Below, one piece after another: positions 11,173 through 22,074 of a stretch of DNA of 64,000 nt. The notes beneath the pieces were generated by a model. The model did not search any database. It was not told where the DNA came from and saw nothing but the letters and a program-made list of their open reading frames with translations. The stretch lies in the NCBI GenBank assembly GCA_000711775.1, contig ARYC01017607.1:26696-90695 (forward strand), given 5' to 3'. How positions within the stretch are numbered: position 1 is the stretch's first letter; every line of letters starts with the position of its first letter. The stretch is from Oxytricha trifallax. Its lineage: Eukaryota; Ciliophora; Spirotrichea; Sporadotrichida; Oxytrichidae. Made by a program: the position numbers and the translations under genes.

Positions 11173-11865
11173 CGTTGATTAACATCAATTTATTTTACCA
11201 TGCTAAGTAAGGTATCGATAGAGATCCTCCTTGCTTCTGAATCTTGAGATCATTTCTTGAGCCTCAACCCTTTTCATTTGTTCATTGAATGATTCCATCT
11301 TTGTTCCTCTTCCTATTAATGAATTTCAAGTTTTAATTTATAGACTTCTGGATCCTATCCTTTAAAATCTTACTATTAAATATGGGCATCTTATAGGAGG
11401 TCAACCCTGTAAAGATACGTGGAGAAGGTTCGCAGAAGCTGTAACAAACTTCAGAGATGGAGCTCCATTTTTATCAATTTAGACTCCATTAAATTAGTAC
11501 TAAATTTGTTTAAATTTAATTAGTACCGGTACTAAATTCGTTTAAGTTTAATTGGTACCAATTTAATAGTACCAAAACTTAATTAGTACCTAGTTTTAAT
11601 CCAGTGAGGTTTTAATGGAAAAGTTCCAATCTGGTTCAAAACTTAATTGGTACCAGTACCAACCTGGCCTTTATCTGAGTTGGTACCAGAATCAAAATTA
11701 TTAAGTGCAAAATTACAAAAATTATAGTTATAAACTGAGTATAAATATGAAGTCTTAGAGCTGAGATCAAACCATCATTAATGCTGTAGCAACTCCTATA
11801 TAGTCCAGCTATAGCTATAGAGGTTTTAAGAGCTTTATAATAGAAATTTAAATTTGAATTTAAAC
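11173..11865. promoter_or_regulatory. Divergent TBE intergenic region with GTAC-centred repeats
   Basis: This 690-bp interval separates the divergently read 22-kDa and 57-kDa genes, so both promoters should lie in it. Between 11494 and 11695 a short motif recurs in both orientations, of the form TTAATTGGTACC, TTAATTAGTACC or AGTACCGGTACT, giving about eight GTAC cores. The same cluster is present in the third TBE at 62180-62350. Palindromic binding sites for an element-encoded or host factor are a reasonable inference, not shown. Confidence 0.5.
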
Positions 11866-13315
11866 ATGGCGGTCAACTTAAATCGTAGAGCGGCACTTTT
11901 AGGAGCAGGTCAATCAATGCTTAACTTTGGTTCAACCAAGAAACAAGAAGTTATATATATTGAGAGGGAGGCAGAGCTAAGAGCTCTTGAATTTGAAGCA
12001 CAGGTTTTTATTATATAGGTTTAAAACATGAAAGAGAAAGCTGAAATAGAAGTTTAAACATTAATAAAAGATGTTGAGGAAGAAAAGGAACAGCTTCAGA
12101 TTTAAAGGATTAAAACTTTTGAATGCTAAGACTGCTAAAATTTTTTCTCTACTGATTCCAGTTTGAAGAGACATATGAAAGAGGTTCACTCTGGGAAAGC
12201 TAAGGTGTATTTTAAGCATGATAAGGTCGATGGCAGGTACTAGTGCACGACTTGTTAGAAGTCTTATACTCACTCAGCTAAAGTTAAGAAACATATGCAG
12301 AAGCATCACCTAAGTGAGTTCTTGATTTAAGATAAAGAGACTTAGAAATTAGTGCCCGCTAAAAGAAAATCTAATAATCTTGAGACTTAAAAAGAACAAC
12401 AGGAGAAGCTCAAGAGGCAGAAGCGAATAGAATTAATGAATCAACCTGCTGGTAATGTCTTTTTAGCATGCTTTTAAGAGAGAGCCATGTATATTCCTGC
12501 ACTAAATGCAGTAGACCTTAGCAGTTGTATTGAAAACTACTTACATATAAACGTACCTGCTAAAGCAAAACTCATAGTGGTTGATGACTATGCCTACAAG
12601 GTATATCCTTTCAGCTATCTCCTTAAAAACGAGCAGTATCAAAATGAGTTTGCTAACGAATATATTGTACTTAGAGAGGCTTAGAAAAAAGATTGCAAGA
12701 ATTTGCTCAAGCTAGATGGTGTTATTTTAGGGTTTGGTTTCATCGCACTAAGGCTAAAAAAGTTTGAAATGACTCTCCGAGATTATCTATATTAAAACAG
12801 ATACCCAGATGACTTGAATGATATTCTATCTAATATGATAAAGGGTGTTTAGGAACTTCACGAGCTTGGAATACGTTCATAGAGATTTGAAGCCTGAAAA
12901 TGTTATGCTAAACCTTTGCCCTTTAGAAGTAGTTGTAATCGATTTTAATAGAGCCTTAAGATAAGAGATTGTAACCTTAGCAAAGGTTCTTGGTACTCCA
13001 GGTTACTTCCCAATCAGAGAGAAATGGACTAATGGCTCTATTTAGTGGGATGTTTGGGCAGTAGCTGCAATAATTTTAGAGTGCGATATGGAAAGCATGA
13101 CTTACATTAATACAAAATATGAAAAATAATCAATAAATCTAGCTGAGAAGCACATAAAACAAGATGATGTATGCTAAGAAATAAAGAAGATTGTAGAGAA
13201 GATAATAGTAAGAGCTCCAGCATATCCAAGACAATCCTTAGACGATATGCTCGAACCACTAAAGAAAGCGAGATTCAAGAGATACAACAAAGACAAGCAA
13301 GTAAAATTCGTGTGA
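11866..13315 (+). CDS. TBE 57-kDa zinc-finger/kinase protein (one frameshift)
   Basis: ATG at 11866 (MAVNLNRRAALLG) opens a frame of about 482 codons, ending at TGA 13313-13315. A Glu-rich helical N-terminus is followed by two C2H2 fingers: Cys87/Cys90 with FFSTDSSLKRH, and Cys127/Cys130 with SYTHSAKVKKH. The C-terminal half is a protein-kinase-like domain. It has DDYAYKVYPF (putative ATP lysine), a catalytic loop HRDLKPEN, IDFN in place of the usual DFG, GTPGYFPIREKW (activation segment), and WDVWAVAAIILE. One extra A at about 12869-12871 shifts the frame just before HRDLKPEN; copy 3 lacks it. Zinc fingers suggest DNA or RNA binding. Substrate and role in transposition are unknown. Confidence 0.88.
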
Positions 13316-13369
13316 TATAATTAAACTAATACTCATTAAATACATATTAAAGTCTCATTAAACTTGCGT

Positions 13370-13454
13370 TTTCTCTACTAACCCTAATAAAACCCCAACT
13401 TTACCCTACTAATCAAAGCACTTATAAACCTCACTAAGGGGTTTTGGGGTTTTG
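13370..13454 (-). repeat. TBE copy 1 right terminal inverted repeat
   Basis: Perfect 85-bp inverted copy of 9335-9419. The outer end is GGGGTTTTGGGGTTTTG on the plus strand, followed by the AAT target duplication. Confidence 0.97.
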
Positions 13455-13595
13455 AATATTCATCGCATTTTAAAGTTATTTTCGCACATTAATATAATCT
13501 AGCCAATAAATATATTTTAAATGCCAGTTTGTAATTTATTTTGTAAATATAATTTCCTGATATTTTGTATTTTATCAATAATAAGAGAGAGGATT

Positions 13596-14520
13596 GTATT
13601 AGTTGCTACCTACTCAATGATTACACCTTCTTTCTTGGTATCGGGACCTGCACCATTTAGTGCGAAGAAGTCATAATGGAGATCTGAAATGCCAGAGTGG
13701 GAGGGAATTCAACTGGTCGAGATGCCATCGAGTGCAGTGCGTACTGTAAATTGCTTCAAGATTCCTCTGCTTCCCTATTTGTAAGTGCCCTCCATCTCTA
13801 TCGAATCCCATTAGATAGTTGAAGAATCCGCTTAGGCGCCCCAATAGCAAATTAAAGGAAAACGCTCAGTACAGCGTGGAAAGACTAGCAGACTAAGGAG
13901 ATTCGCAGGTTTGACTGAATTTAATGGAGAATACACGCAGTCTGAGAAATGGAAATGTGCCTCAGGGCGCTCGCACAATGGCATACGATGGTCTTTCGAA
14001 ATTAAGATCTCTGCTTATCTCGACCCCCAGCATAGATGTCTAAGTCGGAGGCCCCATCTCCATAGAGAAAATCATGGAAAATCGAATGGTTCTCCTGGCC
14101 ACCCTCCCCAGTCGAAGATCTTCCCGTGACTTCCCCTGCAATACTGGTTTGACATAAATTCCAAGATGCCCAATGTGGAGACCAGCCTCCAGCTGATGAA
14201 TAAGTCAAGAGAGAGAGGAGAGACTTATAAATGGGGGTGTTAATGAGGATGAAAGCCGCCAAGCGCGAGAGAAGAGAGACGCCGATGGCAACTACCGAGG
14301 AGGATGCAGGGCTTGCTGAAGAGGGTGTAGAGGTGGTAGAGATGGCTTCAGAGTACAAGACTAAGGTGGCAGATGGCTTGGGGGTAGACCACAAAGAGAT
14401 AGATCAGAGAGTCACAATACTGTGGAGAAACCAGCAATGGAGGAATCGCAGTAGACAGAGGGGTGCTCAGAAAGACTTAAATGACAAAGAAGCAAAGGAG
14501 ATTTTAGGATTAAGCTGAAA
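13596..14520 (-). CDS. YHYH-like gene, 5' MDS candidate (locus A)
   Basis: Strongly GC-richer than its surroundings. Homology with locus B (38800-39200) runs through about 13690-14070. In the minus frame it reads LKQFTVRTALDGIS, then SHSGISDLHYDFF, then KKEGVIIEQVATN, and enters the GTATT pointer at 13596. Locus B has YTVRSVLDGY and NGVPIHSG in the same places, with changes concentrated at third positions. One TGA interrupts the frame between DGISTS and IPSHSG, where B has Asn-Gly. Above 14130 no homology to B is evident. The plus strand also shows long frames (13911-14129, 14152-14518), which I treat as antisense but cannot exclude. The protein may be secreted; the family assignment is tentative. 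Confidence 0.4.
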
Positions 14521-17439
14521 AACCAAAACAATAGAAAAAAAAATATTGTACCTAAGCTCAAGGAGAGGTCTAAGTATATACATAAATCAAAAGTACATAA
14601 ATGAAAAGCAAAAAATATTCAGAATTAAGCTAAACTATGCTGATATTTTAAAAACTAATTATTCACATACACTCACTTCACATTCATAATTAAAATGGTT
14701 TGCATTTGATTTTCTTTTTGACAAATTTTTATATTATTTTAAAGCAAACAAGTTTCATATATCTCTGTCGTTAAGATACAAGAGTTATCTTATTGTCATC
14801 GAATAAATATTTGCAAGCGATATTTCCATAAATTATATAAAAATTATTATTATAGAACAAAATAACATACTAAATTTAATTAAATATAAAATACTAGCAA
14901 AATTTAAAGTTAAATTTATATAAAACGAGGCTTTGACATCGTATTTTACAATAAGATACAATTTATTATCAACATGAAGCTAAAAATTAATATAATTAGC
15001 TTTAATTTAAGAATTATCAGATTCTATAAATATAATGCACCAATTTATAATATTACATTTCTAATTTATATATTTCATCAATTCCTAAACCGAAAAAATT
15101 ATCTTGTATTGGGAAGTTATTCTTAAATAACTAAAAAAGATTAGATAAGCATAGTGATAATATGAAAAAAATGTAATAGGAATTTATGATCAATCATTAG
15201 AAAATAAAAAATAAAAAGTTCTTTACTAAATGAGATAATATTTTAACTATAAATAATAGGTAAAACAAGTGCCTATAAAAAATAAGTAAGTTATTTAAGT
15301 ATCATAAATTTTGTTTGATAAATGGAAGAAAATTGTAAGGTAACATTAGTATACAATAAACTAAGCATCTTTTTAAATATTTCTGATAATATTTAATTAA
15401 TTAATAAATAATTGTTATTATATACCTCATTTTATATAAAGAGAAAACTATCTATTTATAAAAATTTAAACTTGCTAATATTCCCAAGGTGTGAAAATTA
15501 TATAAAACATTTACCGATTTTTGAAGATAGGATTAAAATATTTTAATAAAATAGACTATAATTATAGTTTTTAATTTTTAAATTAATATGTGGCGAAAAT
15601 TCAAATTTGACAGATTATAGATCTTTAGAATATGTATTATAAAATAGCATAGAGGTGGCAACCAACAAGATTTTAATAAATATACAACAAATCCGAATAA
15701 CTCTGCTAAATCGGAGTAATTATAGATGAACTTAAGGATTGATTAACAATAACAAAGCTATTGTAAGTATAATTATTAGATTGAGCAATTGAAGCTTTAT
15801 ATATGCTTTATTTCTTAATTTTATTTGTTTTTAGTTTACTAATTAAGCTGAATATAGCTCGATAATGCCTTGGATAATAACAAGAAAGAAAAAAATGATT
15901 TGTTCAATTTTTAAAAATTAAAAGCTTCATTGACAGTGATCACAAAATATACTTGACGAAAGTCTTAAATATGATTCTATAATATTTCATGGCATCTTAT
16001 TATTATTTAAGATATGAATTAAAAATTTAACAAAATGAGTGGTAAGTTTATGACCTTCTCCTTGACCTAATAAACCTAGTAATTAAGCAATAAAACCATG
16101 CTATATATTTATTTAGTGAATCAAACAAAAAGGTAATAACTTAAAAATTAACATTATATCATTAATTTATAAATTTAGGAGTAAATTTTGAATCTATCAA
16201 AGAATAATTATCAAAAAGTAGAGCTTGCATGAATTTATAGCAATAATTATATAAAAAATCATTTCTGGCTTCAATATGAATGAAAAAATTCTTAAAAAGA
16301 ATTATCTCTACCAATCATTTGAATAAATATGTACAAGTAAATTGTATGAATGTATATATTTTATTCACAAAGTATAGAGCAAAGAAGACTTATAGCTTGA
16401 TTTGCTGCTTCAAGCTTCAAATCCTTCTCAATAAACCCAAGATGTGAAAATATTCATAATCGCATCTTGAAGTTTGGAGTGTCTTTTTAATGCTTGATTT
16501 TATTCTTATGCTTTTCGGAATTTGAAAATATTATATATTTTCAAAAATAAAATTCATGAATATAATATCATATATTAGATGTTGTAGAAAAGACAGTCAA
16601 CTTTGAGAATTTTTTAATAAACAAATATAATAATATATTGTCAATTATTGTCTAAGATTTTGAATACAAATTAGAAAGTTTTAAAAGTGAAGATAATAAA
16701 ATAAATGGTATTTGTATGATTCATTAGAGTTTTAGTCTGAGTTAGCATTTTATATTTTTCTTATTATTAGGATTATCCAACTAAACATTTCTCCAAAGTA
16801 ACATGATTATAAAACTATAAATTTTTAATGACAATAAGTAATAAGTGTAAGCCTAATATGAATCTTGGTTAAAAAATCATAATAAATACATTTTATATAA
16901 GTTTATTTTGAGATCTATCTAGAAAAATCAGAAATCAAGGCCAGCCAATTTCTTATAAAGAAATTTTTAAATATTAAATTTAAACTATCATCATGAATTG
17001 GCCAAATATCAATTTCATGTGCATGTGTCATAATAAATATATATTACTAGTACATATAGTATAATTATTAGGCATCAAAATTTAAATCAAAGTTTTTTGT
17101 CTGATTAGAACAGTTAAGAAGAAGATGATAAGCTATTATCTTGGGATACTATTAGATTATTGCACAATAAGAACTAGATTGGTTTCAAACCATTATTGTT
17201 CATTAATCAGAGAATTCTATTTTTAAAATGTATAGTGAGGAGATTGTTAATTTTAATAAATCAATTTCATAGAATAAATTATTTATTAAATAAAAGTTGA
17301 AAAGTGAAAATTGGAGGTTTTTGAAATATTTAAATACAACAATTAAGAGCATTATAATGATGAAAATTACACTAAGTGGCTTTTTATTGGTTTAATATTA
17401 GGGAATTTTAAGTGCAACGATATGCACTATGAAAAGTTT
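14521..17439. other. AT-rich stretch with one possible tiny coding segment
   Basis: Mostly featureless AT-rich DNA. A plus-strand frame near 16365-16471 (KEDLQLDLLLQASNPSQQ) ends at a TGA and has somewhat higher GC. It might be the last MDS of a gene, but it is too short to assign. Confidence 0.4.
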
Positions 17440-17982
17440 TCATGCTTTCACTGTCTATTATCTTGGTCTTAAAACTTTTTTTCTCACTATCTCAAGCTTC
17501 TCGTTCACTGGATGAGTAGCTTTCATGGATTTCAGCATTTTAAATTTCGTTTTAGACTTTACTTACATCTTCTCTCTGAATTCAGCTTCTTCCTTTAATC
17601 ACGTTTTACTTTTGATCTCTTCTTGTAGAGCCGAAAAAAGAAATATCCTAGGCAAGAGGTCTAAGTCTATCCTTGAAATCTAAGATGTCAATGGTGAAGT
17701 TAGAGAACACTGAAAGTTCTGGGTTTTATTTTCTCTTTGCAATCATCCAGTAATCATTCATGTCGTTGTTATTACCAGTGTAATCTTGGTAGATTTCCTC
17801 TAATCTGATCTTTTCTCTGTTTGTAAGATTCTCTATTAAATCCTTTCTTTGAGACTAACTTAGCTTTGCTAAAGCCTACCTTTTATTCTCCATTTTAGCA
17901 CTATTCGATAGAGCATCAAGCACTTCAGTGACTTGTCCTCTCCTAGACAGTCATCTCCTAAACAGGCATCTCCTCTGGCCAT
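17440..17982 (-). pseudogene. Unrecognised gene, 3' part in several frames
   Basis: Three overlapping minus-strand frames have clear coding character. The first begins MARGDACLGDDCLGE at ATG 17982. The second, 17950-17582, has 123 TGA-free codons with segments such as LDALSNSAKMENKRQALAKL and NDYWMIAKRKQNPELSVFS. The third ends at TGA 17440-17442, with EEAEFREKM and KATHPVNEKLEIVRKK. Shifts of one base near 17935 and 17620 and a TGA near 17607 break it. The product would be Lys/Glu-rich and largely helical. It probably continues the gene at 18051-18623. I do not recognise the family. The breaks could be decay, missed short introns or sequence error. Confidence 0.45.
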
Positions 17983-18050
17983 AAAAGTAAACAGAAAAGA
18001 TTTTTAGCCATCCCTAAATAATAAAATGTATTTGAAAAAGATATCGTACC

Positions 18051-18623
18051 TCAGAGATTAAACTTGCATTAGGCATTTTAATTTTTTATGTCTTTAATCT
18101 TGTATTATTAGTCAAATGGTTCGATGCCAAAAATGATTTTCCTCTGATTTCTGAACCGTTTCTACTAGGACTTATAAGAATACTCTATAGCGGATTCCAC
18201 TTGACTCTTAAATAATTCTTCTGATTTCAAGTCATCTTGTAAAATCGGCCATTTTTTAATCATCATTCGTTTAATCTAAAGCATAGCTCTTTATCTTATT
18301 AATATTCGTTAGTGGAAGAGCTCCCTCGCCATCTCTTTAATATCCAATTACTCTTGTAAGTAGCTGGCATATTTCTTCGTATTTTCAGGGCCATGGGTGG
18401 CTTCCACAGTTTCGTAGATCTCTTTAGTTTGGCAGGATTGGCTGTAGATAAAATCGAGAAGTCTCTTTAGCCGTTCATGAACATTGAAGATGGAGACTTG
18501 CAGTGGCTAAATAGCATGATTCTTTGAGGTGAAGATTAGTTTCAGGATAGAGGCCGACAGCTTAATTGACCAGGAGGACCAGCTTTTCTTTTGAGAGGAC
18601 ACCCTATAGTCTTCTAGCAGCAT
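18051..18623 (-). CDS. Unrecognised helical protein, 190-codon frame
   Basis: ATG at 18623 (MLLEDYRVSSQKKSW) opens 190 TGA-free codons on the minus strand, ending at TGA 18051-18053. The middle is charged and helix-prone, for example VHERLKRLLDFIYSQ, EATHGPENTKKYASYLQEQ and KKWPILQDDLKSEEL. The island has higher GC than its flanks. Just after the TGA is a GT...TTTAG interval followed by renewed coding potential at 17982. The stop may therefore be avoided by splicing or lie inside an IES. No known domain was recognised. It is probably the 5' part of the gene that continues at 17440-17982. Confidence 0.5.
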
Positions 18624-18838
18624 CTTTTAATAAGGATATTAATAGAAATAAAATTTAATCAGACATTAAATTATAATAATTATTACTCATATTCATATTT
18701 TTATCTAGTTGTTTTTCATATCATACTAACCTCTTTTAAAAGTAGCAGTAGTAGTACTAATATAAGACTTATGTTATTAAAAGCAACCTATTAAAAATTA
18801 TAATAATTATGAATTTTATGAAAATATATTCAAATTTA

Positions 18839-19039
18839 ATGAACTCCTATTCTAATAGCTATAATGTCTTTTATGATAATGATGTTAAAAATTTTTCAGA
18901 AGTTTTTTCCAAATTTTCAATATAGGGAAATAAGCAAGCTATTTGGAATTAAGGAAGAGAAAGATGTTTCTTAGGAGCCAGCAATTTGAAACAAGTCATT
19001 AAGAAAATTTTAATAATATATTCATACTTTGTGAAATGA
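18839..19039 (+). CDS. Small unrecognised coding segment (66 aa)
   Basis: ATG at 18839 begins MNSYSNSYNVFYDNDVKNF and continues with KFSIQGNKQAIWNQGRERCF to TGA 19037-19039. Composition is richer in Gly, Arg, Glu and Trp than the surrounding AT-rich frames, and it begins with a proper ATG. It could be a first MDS whose continuation lies elsewhere. Downstream, around 19330-19640, the plus strand has further coding-like runs split by TGAs (for example NDRETAKILNILKFDQNNY). Low certainty. Confidence 0.3.
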
Positions 19040-19726
19040 GACTAATATTATTTGAGAGATCAAAAAATCAAGCCTTTTTCTTTTGATCAAATAATTTAAT
19101 TTAAAATATTTATTTTAACAATATTGATCATAAATCATTGAAAAATAAAAAGTTATTTAAAAATATGAATTAACGTATTATATTTATATATCTCATGATT
19201 AAAATTATAATGAATTTTAAAGATGCAGACCTGCTATAAAACATACTTTAAACTCTATGACTAACAACAAATAACTCTAAAGTATAAAAGTAAATTTCGA
19301 ATATTTTATTATAAAATTTTATAATCAACAATGAAGATTATCATTAGTCAGATGAATCAACTTTATACTATACATATCATTATATAGATGTTTAAATTGA
19401 AGAGTGAAATCATATAGTAAATGACAGAGAAACTGCGAAAATTTTAAATATACTAAAATTTGATTAAAATAACTATCAATACCTGATCTCCGTAGAATGA
19501 GAAAAGATTTAAGAAGTTTAAATATTGAAAAATAAAAAAGCGCTTAATATCAAATCTAATTGAGTTTATGACTTAAATAGACAGAAAAATCAGCATATTT
19601 ATTTTGTTTTATGTTTGCTTAAATATACTTATAATCACGATTGATTTCTATTTTATCAATATTATAATTTTTTGGGGGGATTGTTATAAAATTAACCATA
19701 CTGGAAAATTATGATTTCTAGCTACC

Positions 19727-20029
19727 TCACAATGAAATGTAAAAATAATATTAAATGGTATTTAAGAAAGAATTTAGTTATTTGTAAAATTATAGTTTAG
19801 GCTCTTCTTTATTTGCTGATTTATTGTCTATTAATAAGCTGAGATTTTTTCTTTTCAAAGGGCTTTCTCTCTTAAACTGATTTATAGTCTTGTAATCAAT
19901 AAACTCATTAATCTTGATTCACCTTGATCTGCTAAGTAATTTTAAGAAATTATTTGATTCGAATTCTGTTGTTTTTAAACTTCTTAGTTTCTTTATTGAG
20001 TCTTCTAATTGTTCAAATTATGCAAAGAA
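19727..20029 (-). CDS. Unrecognised coding exon with one internal TGA
   Basis: On the minus strand a polypyrimidine-rich 3' splice site (TTTCATTCATAG at about 20030) precedes a 101-codon stretch containing FEQLEDSIKKLRSLKTTEFE and EFIDYKTINQFKRESPLKRK. TGA 19919-19921 interrupts it and TGA 19727-19729 ends it. A GTAAG 44 nt upstream of the acceptor could be the matching donor. The product would be Lys-rich and helical. The internal TGA may be a nonsense mutation. Confidence 0.35.
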
Positions 20030-20439
20030 CTATGAATGAAAAAAGAAAAATATAGCAAGTAATAAAATCTTACTAGAATATATAATTCTATATTCTATTG
20101 AAATTGTAAGTAATTTTCAATATGAATTTATTCATGTTTAACAAGATGGTTTTTATTTTAAAATATATGCAAACAGAATAAAAGTTTATTAAGTGCTGTG
20201 ATAAGTAATAAAAAAATTTCATGCTTTTATTAATTTTCTCCTAAAACTTTGTGTTTTTACTATCATTTTTCATTAAGCTAATAGATATATAATCATAGTT
20301 AGTAGGATTATTATAAATATATCATTGTTGAATTGCCTTTTCCCGATTATAATTTACATGCAAGATAAATTTTGTTAATTTCTCTCTTATCTATAAAATT
20401 TTTTATATAACATTCTTCTAGCTTATTAAGTAACAAATT

Positions 20440-20776
20440 TTATCGATGTGTTTTTTGTCAACTCAAGTGTCATGAGTAAATAATCTCCAAGATTTTTCTG
20501 AAATTTGAAAATGTACCTAATACATCCCTAGAGTTAGACAGAAATAGGCTTTTTAGAAAAATAAGTCAGATAAATCCAAACTATATCTTTAACAAAATAT
20601 AAGTTCTTTGTACCAGAAATCAAGCTTATTTTAACACGAATCTATTCTCGCTTATTTTCAAGTAATTTATAATTGTGAGTTTAAATGAGAAAGAATAAAA
20701 AAGTAACAGAGTTTAAACTTTAGTATCTTTTTATTATATATTAAAGTAAAGCAGTAAGAAGAAAAAATTTAAATGA
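20440..20776 (+). CDS. Unrecognised coding segment
   Basis: A plus-strand frame ending at TGA 20774-20776 reads CVFCQLKCHEQIISKIF, FENVPNTSLELDRNRLFRK, then INPNYIFNKIQVLCTRN. The last 40 codons are Lys/Gln-rich. No start codon is clear because the frame stays open upstream into AT-rich DNA. It may be an MDS. No family recognised. Confidence 0.3.
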
Positions 20777-22070
20777 GCGTCTATTTAGGACACAATTTAG
20801 TGGAAAAAGTAAGACTATGAATATATCTCACATTTAATATTATTCATAAAGGTTATAAGCATGATTTTCATTGATCCTGACAATCATAGAAACTATAAGT
20901 ACTAGTTAAAGGCGATTAACTGCTTCTTTGATTAACAGCTTGTAGACTTACTAAAAATTAAAAATCATTGCTAAATCTCCTCAGTAAATTTTAAATATAA
21001 TAAGTATTAAAGAAAATTTAAATTTAAATTATTAATTATATTAATCAGAAAATAATAAAGGATCTGTTGTAAGACGTCAATACTATTTGTAATTAAATAT
21101 AAATATAATAAAAATAATTCTTAATTATTAAAATTGTTCTCTCCGTTTTTATTTCACTATAAAATCTTTAATCTTAACTTTAAATGTGATAAAACAATAC
21201 TATTAATTAAAAATAATTTATTAGAATTTATTTTCGAAGGTTTTTATTAGTATTCATGGGGAAAGAGTATATTGAATATTTTTTGTCAATTATAACAAAT
21301 CCTCTAGGAGTTGAAATGTTTTTATCTTTATGAAGTAATAAATATTTATTTGTAAGATTAGGTGAAAGATGAAAATACTCAATGAAAATTGAATACGTTA
21401 AAGGTAAATAAATTGTAAAAAGATATGTTTTATGTTAAGGGATCCATTAAACCAATATAATTAAATAAAAATAAATTAATAATAATTTCAGTTCATCAAC
21501 CTTTATTATTGAAAACTGTAGATTCAAGTCAAATTCTAAATTGAGATATCAAATGTTTTGAAATGTATAGAATTATTCAATTTTATTTAAGTACTTTAAA
21601 ACGTCTATCTTTAGAAAGATATCTATATATTTGGCAAATATTATCTGAATGATATCACTACATCAGTTATGAAAAAATTGCTTGAAAATTACAGTTAATA
21701 CAATAGCTTAAGATAAAACTAAATTATATATACTTATTTTTACTGTAAATTGTTACTTTTACTGATGCCAAAAATATAGCATTTTTGTTAAATATATAAA
21801 CTTACTTTGATTCGTCAAAATATCTCACTTAGTTTTTATGTTTTTAAAATCTAAGTCAATTGATAACAATATAATTTCTAAAAATGAATAACTTAAATTA
21901 ATAATAAGTTTCTCTAAATGACAAAACATTAATTGACATTTTAGAGCCCCTATTATTCATATCATACTATTTAAATACACTATATTTCTCATTATTTTAA
22001 TAGAAAGTATTTAGAAATTGATAATAGATTATTTAGTCGAGATAATTAAAATAATAAAGGAAGTATGTTA
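20777..22070. other. AT-rich gene-less stretch
   Basis: AT-rich spacer with no gene, RNA or repeat that I can support. Confidence 0.45.
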
Positions 22071-22074
22071 ACCT

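Larger units (their letters stand above)
9335..13454 (+). mobile_element. Complete TBE transposon, 4,120 bp (copy 1)
   Basis: The element starts and ends with the 17-bp telomere-type sequence CAAAACCCCAAAACCCC in inverted orientation. It is flanked by a 3-bp target duplication AAT at 9332-9334 and 13455-13457, which fits the ANT target known for TBEs. Gene order is transposase (+, 9437-10501), 22-kDa (-, 10508-11172) and 57-kDa (+, 11866-13315). The inverted ends are identical over 85 bp, so insertion was fairly recent. The transposase has two in-frame TGAs and the 57-kDa gene has one frameshift. It lies in an IES between two parts of a gene. Confidence 0.97.
8869..13600. other. Candidate TBE-containing IES bounded by GTATT pointers
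   Basis: The pentamer GTATT occurs at 8869-8873 and 13596-13600, exactly where homology to the uninterrupted paralogue at 38340-39430 stops and resumes. Joining the flanks at one GTATT keeps the minus-strand frame open (EQVATN then TLSVPC). The excised part would be 4,727 bp. It contains the whole TBE plus 461 bp of AT-rich DNA on the left and 141 bp on the right. Short direct-repeat pointers at MDS-IES junctions are established biology of these ciliates. The assignment here is inference from sequence alone. Confidence 0.55.

Noticed and set aside
12487..12684. Separate small gene in the standard code
   Set aside because: It is an internal piece of the TBE 57-kDa gene, cut off only because TAG is read as stop; the same holds for 63160-63357 and 10070-10258 inside TBE genes.
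14152..14518. Plus-strand gene rich in Glu and Arg
   Set aside because: It is open for 122 codons, but in the part with a paralogue the substitutions follow minus-strand codons; kept only as a possibility in the minus-strand entry.
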